Of a stretch of DNA of 18,751 nt, positions 15,287 to 18,751 are shown one piece after another (within the stretch, counting starts at the first letter, position 1; every line of letters starts with the position of its first letter). The stretch covers positions 1 to 18,751 of the forward strand of contig JBGVQS010000030.1 in the NCBI GenBank assembly GCA_045127595.1, written 5' to 3'. The notes under the pieces were generated by a model. The model worked only from the letters and a program-made list of their open reading frames with translations, searched no databases and was not told the DNA's origin. Origin of the DNA: Scatosoma sp045127595. Lineage in GTDB: Bacteria; Bacillota; Clostridia; Christensenellales; Borkfalkiaceae. A program made the position numbers and the translations under genes.

Positions 15287-16717
15287 TTACAAAGTTGCCC
15301 CGTTTTTTCGCTCATAAAGCCGATTTAAAACGCATTGAACCAGTCGCTCGTGTCGATTGTGGCGGTACTCATTCGGGTATTCCATATTAAATTCGATATT
15401 CAAAGCCATCTCAAACTCCGTTTTAGAAAACTCTTTCGGGATTTTGCATATCGCGTAAATATTACTCCGTGTTTCTTCTCCAAACACCTCAACGTCTTCG
15501 TAGTATTTTTCGCAAAGGGCTTTCAGTCCATCCTTGCTCACAAAGTGCTGCATAGTCCAACACCCACTACGGAACGTAGCCGTGAAATTGTTTTCGTCAA
15601 GGAATTGAAGACTTCGAGACTTCCCAGCGTGCTTATGCAATCGCGCCATCATTTCAACGGAGCCAAGACTGCGCGTGCCGAGAATAAGCTGTCCGTCGGC
15701 GCTCGTTAATGCGTTACACGTCAACATTACTAAATGCTCAAACTCTACGCTCACTACGCTGTTGATAACGCTATCGAGAACTACGACATCGTAAAGACCG
15801 TTGAAACGTATATCCTGTTCGATCTTCCGTATCTGCTCTATAACGCCACCGATGTCGATATTATCATTCTTGCCTTTCAAGTGCGGCTCGTAGGGAAGAA
15901 TTCGGAATCCTTTGCCCGCGAGCATTTTCGCATACTGGCACTCCCCTGCCCCGAAATCAATAATACGCATATCTTTCGTGATACGCGGTATTACGTAATT
16001 CTCATAGGTGGACGAATGGTTCTCCGCTGCACGTTTCCCTTTCGCTTTATCCCCAGAGCCTTGCAGTCTGTGCATTTGACAGTATAACTGATTATAGCTC
16101 TTGATGTTCAGCGAATCGTAATTGTACGCGCCGTAGGCATACGAAAGATATTCTTTCAGGCACTCCGCTTTCGCCTTATCGATAACGTAAACAATCACGT
16201 CGATTTGCGCTTGCTTTGCCGCCACAGCATAATCGCTGTTGTCGATCACGTTCCCGTCGGTATCGCAGATAATGCTCCCCCACTCTCCGTATTTCAAGAT
16301 AAGCCGTCCGATTTCCGCTACGACGCTTCCGTTTGCGTTTTTCTCAAAGGAAAGTTTATCGTGGCTTACCATTCGGTAGCCCTGTGTATCGTCGCCGCAA
16401 AGGTCAACCCACGCCTTTGATTTGTTCGTTTCGATACTGTTATGGAAAAGGTTGAACTTGATTTCGTCCTGCACTTTGATACCGCTAATACGAACGGCGG
16501 GCGCGGTGTGGATACCGAGCGCGTGCATTGCTTTCGTCCTTTGGTGTCCTGCCGTCAGCACGCCGTTGTCGCCGTTGATAATAACGGGCTTAACGATACC
16601 GAACGTCAGTATGGACTGTTTCAAGAGATCAAAAGACTTGTCTTTAATCTTTCGAGGATTGTAGTCCGCAGGCGTAAGGTCGTCCACGGGATATTCCAAA
16701 ATGAATTCAGTTCTCAT
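15287..16717 (-). CDS. ParB-like domain fused to a SAM-dependent methyltransferase
   Basis: 476 aa from ATG 16717, preferred over the upstream in-frame ATG (16747) because GGAG lies nine bases before it; it overlaps the previous gene by 11 bases. Residues about 10-85 are a ParB/sulfiredoxin-type domain (DLTPADYNPRKI, then VLTAGHQRTKAMHALG at 53-68; AGHQR stands in for the ParB GERR box). Residues about 90-240 are a linker of unknown fold. Residues about 245-420 are a class I methyltransferase: motif I IDFGAGECQYA (253-263), acidic motif II region (YEPH), and VVLDSVINSV (312-321) at the motif IV position. There is no DPPY or PCQ motif, so it is not a typical adenine-N6 or cytosine-C5 DNA methylase. 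It probably modifies or marks phage DNA around packaging; the target is unknown. Confidence 0.82.
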   Translation of the reverse strand: MRTEFILEYPVDDLTPADYNPRKIKDKSFDLLKQSILTFGIVKPVIINGDNGVLTAGHQRTKAMHALGIHTAPAVRISGIKVQDEIKFNLFHNSIETNKSKAWVDLCGDDTQGYRMVSHDKLSFEKNANGSVVAEIGRLILKYGEWGSIICDTDGNVIDNSDYAVAAKQAQIDVIVYVIDKAKAECLKEYLSYAYGAYNYDSLNIKSYNQLYCQMHRLQGSGDKAKGKRAAENHSSTYENYVIPRITKDMRIIDFGAGECQYAKMLAGKGFRILPYEPHLKGKNDNIDIGGVIEQIRKIEQDIRFNGLYDVVVLDSVINSVVSVEFEHLVMLTCNALTSADGQLILGTRSLGSVEMMARLHKHAGKSRSLQFLDENNFTATFRSGCWTMQHFVSKDGLKALCEKYYEDVEVFGEETRSNIYAICKIPKEFSKTEFEMALNIEFNMEYPNEYRHNRHERLVQCVLNRLYERKNGATL

Positions 16718-17324
16718 ACCTCTTTGCTCCGTAATCAAGTAATTCACTTACAAATCCCAACGCGTTCCCGTTCTTCTTCGTGTACGCCTTAAAAAATTCT
16801 TTAAGGCGCGTATGCTCCGCGTCGGTCATAGCTACATTCTTTCCACCAAAGGAAAGCTGTTTCACCATCGCACCCGTTCCTATGCTCTGCCGTTCCAACG
16901 TCAATTCGGGCATAGCCACGTCCGTCGTTAAACGCATACCCAACGCCGCCAAATCGAATTTCGGTTTGAGTTCGACGAGTATCTCCTTCAACAACGTTTC
17001 ATCCCAATCGGAATTCAGTGCCGACTGATTATGAACCTGCATATACATAAGAAATTCGTCTTTATCCAAATGGTCCAAGCGAACGCAAGGCACTTTATCG
17101 TAGCCCTCGCCGGGGTATGCCTTGTCGAGCTGTTTCATTGCCAATATTCTGCCGTGTCCTTCCGCGATGGTATTGTCTTTCCATACGCCAACAGGATCAT
17201 TAAACCCGAGCCTGTAAATACTCTCGGCAATCTCGTTTATTTGCTCCTGCGGATGAATACGCGCGTTTCTTTTATAAGGTTTCAAATCGTATATGTTGAT
17301 ATACTCATATTTTAACTCATTCAT
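16707..17324 (-). CDS. ParB-like nuclease-domain protein
   Basis: 205 aa from ATG 17324, with GGAG six bases upstream; the longer frame to 17393 runs back through the leader hairpin and is rejected. Residues 11-95 form a ParB/Srx domain: DLKPYKRNARIH, EIAESIYRLGFNDPV, and TIAEGHGRILAMKQL (52-66, with GHGR in place of GERR). A helical C-terminal part follows. Stand-alone ParB-domain proteins next to terminase genes are common in Bacillota phages; roles proposed include DNA binding or nicking during packaging. It is the first gene after the late promoter and overlaps the ParB-methyltransferase gene, suggesting that the two proteins work together. Confidence 0.87.
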   Translation of the reverse strand: MNELKYEYINIYDLKPYKRNARIHPQEQINEIAESIYRLGFNDPVGVWKDNTIAEGHGRILAMKQLDKAYPGEGYDKVPCVRLDHLDKDEFLMYMQVHNQSALNSDWDETLLKEILVELKPKFDLAALGMRLTTDVAMPELTLERQSIGTGAMVKQLSFGGKNVAMTDAEHTRLKEFFKAYTKKNGNALGFVSELLDYGAKRYEN

Positions 17325-17350
17325 ACAAATCTCCGTTTTTACAGCGAAAA

Positions 17351-17375
17351 CCGTCGCAACCAAAGGTAGCGACGG
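17351..17375 (-). terminator. Leader hairpin B, terminator-like
   Basis: On the minus strand CCGTCGC pairs with GCGACGG; after a T-T mismatch ACC pairs with GGT around a TTT loop. Two G-U pairs can extend the base. TTTT follows directly (17347-17350). It lies 27 bases before the start of the ParB-like gene. Confidence 0.65.
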
Positions 17376-17411
17376 CCACACCGTAAAATACACTTAAAGG
17401 GGAAACTAACA

Positions 17412-17438
17412 AAAAGGATAGCGGCTATCAATCCTTTT
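17412..17438 (-). terminator. Leader hairpin A, terminator-like with alternative fold
   Basis: On the minus strand AAAAGGAT pairs with ATCCTTTT, followed by TGTTAGTTT. The inner GATAG and CTATC can pair instead around CCG, so two folds compete. It begins within a few bases of the predicted transcription start. Confidence 0.55.
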
Positions 17439-17448
17439 CGATGATATC

Positions 17449-17457
17449 ATTATATCA
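17449..17457 (-). promoter_or_regulatory. Extended -10 promoter of the late operon
   Basis: The minus strand reads TGATATAAT: a perfect TATAAT (17454-17449) with the TG of an extended -10. No good -35 lies 16-18 bases upstream, as expected for a promoter that needs an activator. ATGATAT occurs twice eight bases apart over the -10. The RinA/ArpU-like gene ends about 50 bases upstream and may supply the activator. Confidence 0.6.
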
Positions 17458-17475
17458 TTAAAAAATTGAAATGAA

Positions 17476-17497
17476 GCGACATTTTTTGTCGTGTCGC
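17476..17497 (-). terminator. Terminator-like hairpin after the regulator gene
   Basis: GCGACA and TGTCGC (minus strand) enclose a 10-base loop six bases after the TAG of the regulator gene. A run of six T comes about 12 bases later, so it is an imperfect intrinsic terminator separating the early/middle and late units. Confidence 0.45.
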
Positions 17498-17502
17498 CTC
17501 GC

Positions 17503-17913
17503 CTATTCAAAAATGTGCATTTGTAATCCGATTTCTTCCGCTTTTGCGTACGCCTTTTCTAACCAGCGCAGGGCTTGCCTATCGCTTATGTAAACGCCGT
17601 TCGCCGCCGCCCAATGAGGCTTCCCTTGTCGAAATCGGATGTCTATAAGTTCTGCGAGATCCATGTCGCGATCGTCCGCAAAATGTTCATACACGCTATC
17701 AACAAGCAATATCTCTTTTTCGAGTGTTTCTTTGTCTATGAGGTAGGTGATCATAAGCTGTTCAACAACATTAGCACTTTTATCTGACGTTACTGCTATT
17801 TTATCATAGGCAATACCTTTTATGCTTGGAATTTCCAATTGCCTCAATTGAGCAACGTTGTGTCTGTAACTGTTGAATATCCGCTTTATTTCCTTTAATC
17901 GATTATCCCGCAT
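17503..17913 (-). CDS. RinA/ArpU-like late-gene transcription regulator
   Basis: 136 aa from ATG 17913, which has GAGGG about eight bases upstream; an in-frame TTG at 17928 has no properly spaced site. The N-terminal half is helical (residues 1-80). The C-terminal half has the family pattern: LIDIRFRQGKPHWAAANGVYISDRQALRWLEKAYAKAEEIG in overall form, i.e. 'rY....W..ia....iS...a.r....a', a sigma-region-4-like helix-turn-helix at about 98-122. Relatives (RinA, ArpU, DUF1492-type) lie just upstream of terminase genes in Gram-positive phages and switch on late transcription. The location right before the late promoter fits this. Family recognised by pattern and position. Confidence 0.75.
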   Translation of the reverse strand: MRDNRLKEIKRIFNSYRHNVAQLRQLEIPSIKGIAYDKIAVTSDKSANVVEQLMITYLIDKETLEKEILLVDSVYEHFADDRDMDLAELIDIRFRQGKPHWAAANGVYISDRQALRWLEKAYAKAEEIGLQMHIFE

Positions 17914-17974
17914 GGCCGTTTCCCTCAACCCTTAAATGTAGTTTAAAGTTTCTAAATTCTATATATTGAATTAT

Positions 17975-18190
17975 TTATGAAGTTTGACTTTTTGCGCCCC
18001 ACTGGCGTTCACATATTTGCACTCCGTTTTCTGCCGTCGCTAAATATTCACCGTCAAACTCTTTTACTTTTTGAATCGCTTCTATCAAATTATTAGCGTA
18101 AACAGTCGCAGTTCTTTGATTCCGTTTATCAATATCGCCAGAGGGATATTTGCTGTAATAATAAGTAATGGTAAATTTTGCTTTACTCAT
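17975..18190 (-). CDS. Small phage protein (71 aa), unknown
   Basis: ATG 18190 overlaps the TGA of the upstream gene (ATGA) and has GGAGG eight bases before it. The protein starts MSKAKFTITYYYSKYPSGDI, has a beta-helix-beta feel and ends with ICERQWGAKSQTS; one Cys, no membrane segment. I recognise no family. It is the last of a tightly coupled run of small genes; the 61 bases to the regulator gene are very AT-rich without a clear terminator or promoter. Confidence 0.7.
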   Translation of the reverse strand: MSKAKFTITYYYSKYPSGDIDKRNQRTATVYANNLIEAIQKVKEFDGEYLATAENGVQICERQWGAKSQTS

Positions 18191-18360
18191 TCCTTTCTCC
18201 TCCTTGCTTTCAAACAATAATCTTTATTCCCATCCAAATCCGCAACGCTATGAGGTATATCCCAATGCCGTATGTTTTTCTGATTTCGCGCACACTTTGT
18301 TACCGTGCACTTCTTATTCGTGCAAAAGGTTATATCGTCGCTACTCCATTGCTTATCCAT
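18187..18360 (-). CDS. Cys-rich small protein (57 aa), probable zinc binding
   Basis: ATG 18360 with AAAGGAG six bases upstream. The sequence DDITFCTNKKCTVTKCARN (Cys13, 18, 23), then H-W-D-I-P-H-S-V-A-D-L and YC (Cys49) is a pattern I have seen in many Clostridia phages and mobile elements ('ITFC....C....C.RN'). Four Cys could bind one zinc. It is separated by one base from the gene before it and overlaps the next by four. Function unknown. Confidence 0.75.
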   Translation of the reverse strand: MDKQWSSDDITFCTNKKCTVTKCARNQKNIRHWDIPHSVADLDGNKDYCLKARRRKE

Positions 18361-18361
18361 A

Positions 18362-18622
18362 TCAAACTCCTTTTGTTGCCAATTTAATTTTTTTAATGCA
18401 ATCGGGGCAAAAATCAAAACCATTTACTTGTGTAGTACACTTTCGACACAGTTTCTTATCGCAAGTTTGAATCGCTCGATTAAAATCTACCGTGTTCCAA
18501 ATTTTTGCAATCGGCATATCGCAAAGAAATTCAGCTTTTACCCTTAAATCGCCGCATATTGAACAGCGTTGCTCTATTGGTACAGCAGGGATAAACTTCA
18601 TTTCTTTATTTTGCTTATCCAT
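18362..18622 (-). CDS. Multi-CxxC zinc-ribbon-like protein (86 aa)
   Basis: ATG 18622 with GGAG seven bases upstream; it overlaps the end of the gene before it by eight bases. Cysteines at 20, 23, 34, 54, 59, 62, 72 and 75 form CSIC, CDKKLCRKC and CPDC clusters, enough for two zinc sites in a ribbon or treble-clef arrangement. The text RCSICGDLRVKAEFLCD resembles small zinc-binding domains that help DNA or protein contacts. No catalytic motif. Function unknown. Confidence 0.75.
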   Translation of the reverse strand: MDKQNKEMKFIPAVPIEQRCSICGDLRVKAEFLCDMPIAKIWNTVDFNRAIQTCDKKLCRKCTTQVNGFDFCPDCIKKIKLATKGV

Positions 18623-18751
18623 TTTGTAACTCCTCCACATAGCACCAACTTTGGGGCGGTTTTGTGATAGGCTTTAATCCGTCAATCCTACACTTTGACG
18701 CCAAATTCCAAGTATATTGATACCTGCATTTCTTACATTTTTTCGGTATAT
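18615..18751 (-). CDS. Partial Cys-containing small protein (C-terminal 44 aa)
   Basis: An open frame enters from the right edge and ends with TAA at 18615-18617, overlapping the next start by eight bases. The visible part begins IPKKCKKCRYQYTW and contains four Cys (two in CxxC, one in SKC, one in WCY) plus a PPQSWC segment, a ribbon-like metal site. The start is outside the window. The other two frames have early stops, and the overlap with a good start supports it. Confidence 0.6.
   Translation of the reverse strand, partial: IPKKCKKCRYQYTWNLASKCRIDGLKPITKPPQSWCYVEELQNG

Larger units (their letters stand above)
17325..17448 (-). promoter_or_regulatory. Hairpin-rich leader RNA of the late operon
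   Basis: About 120 bases separate the predicted start point (near 17442) from the first gene. Two terminator-like hairpins (17412-17438 and 17351-17375) fill most of it, and no ORF with a ribosome binding site is seen. A leader like this suggests attenuation or antitermination; the mechanism is an inference. Confidence 0.5.

Noticed and set aside
16061..16080. Degenerate sixth copy of the palindromic motif (TTGCAGTCTG then TGCATTTGAC)
   Set aside because: The arms are not at the six-base spacing and the right arm is incomplete, so I did not count it.
17929..17974. AT-rich gap with TATATAGAAT that could be a promoter of the regulator gene
   Set aside because: No acceptable -35 at 16-18 bases; in such AT-rich sequence a TATA-like hexamer is expected by chance.

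Overview
The window is a block of late genes from a tailed double-stranded DNA phage or prophage (Caudoviricetes). Every gene I can support lies on the minus strand, so transcription runs from right (18751) to left (1). Strong AGGAGG-type ribosome binding sites, TTG as an alternative start, moderate GC, ATGA stop/start overlaps and the protein families point to a host in the Bacillota, probably a Clostridia-like gut bacterium. The host is an inference. No integrase, lysis gene or host gene is visible, so I cannot say whether this is a free phage or a prophage. TAA, TGA and TAG all end genes, so there is no sign of stop-codon reassignment.

Layout in transcription order. (1) 18751-17975: the end of an early/middle cluster of tiny, translationally coupled genes, three of them cysteine-rich and probably zinc-binding. 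(2) 17913-17503: a RinA/ArpU-like late-gene regulator. (3) 17500-17325: a control region with an extended -10 promoter, then a leader RNA with two terminator-like hairpins. (4) 17324-15287: two ParB-domain proteins in tandem, the second fused to a SAM-dependent methyltransferase. (5) 15218-13352: small and large terminase subunits. (6) 13355-10133: portal, then a minor capsid (MuF-like) protein with a probable nuclease-like C-terminal tail. (7) 10149-9578: a Cys-rich 60-aa gene and a 55-aa gene boxed by hairpins and by inverted copies of a 16-18 bp motif. (8) 9577-8022: scaffold and HK97-type major capsid protein. (9) 7955-6449: adaptor, connector, head closure and tail-completion proteins. 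(10) 6445-5025: a probable tail component and an unknown protein. (11) 5020-4637: a self-contained 'moron' unit (near-consensus promoter, two-helix membrane protein, terminator). (12) 4624-1: a 1196-aa tail hub-like protein and the start of an alanine-rich baseplate/fibre protein that runs off the window.

Three things stand out. First, a palindromic motif, TTGCAGTYRAWTGCAA, occurs five times, and two copies flank the 55-aa gene as inverted repeats. Second, the membrane-protein gene at 4650-4970 has its own promoter and terminator. Third, several terminator-like hairpins sit inside what otherwise looks like one long operon, and the leader just after its promoter is itself hairpin-rich. This suggests that late expression depends on antitermination or controlled read-through. 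No normal-length tape-measure gene is present where one is expected, so the tail may be short or unusual.
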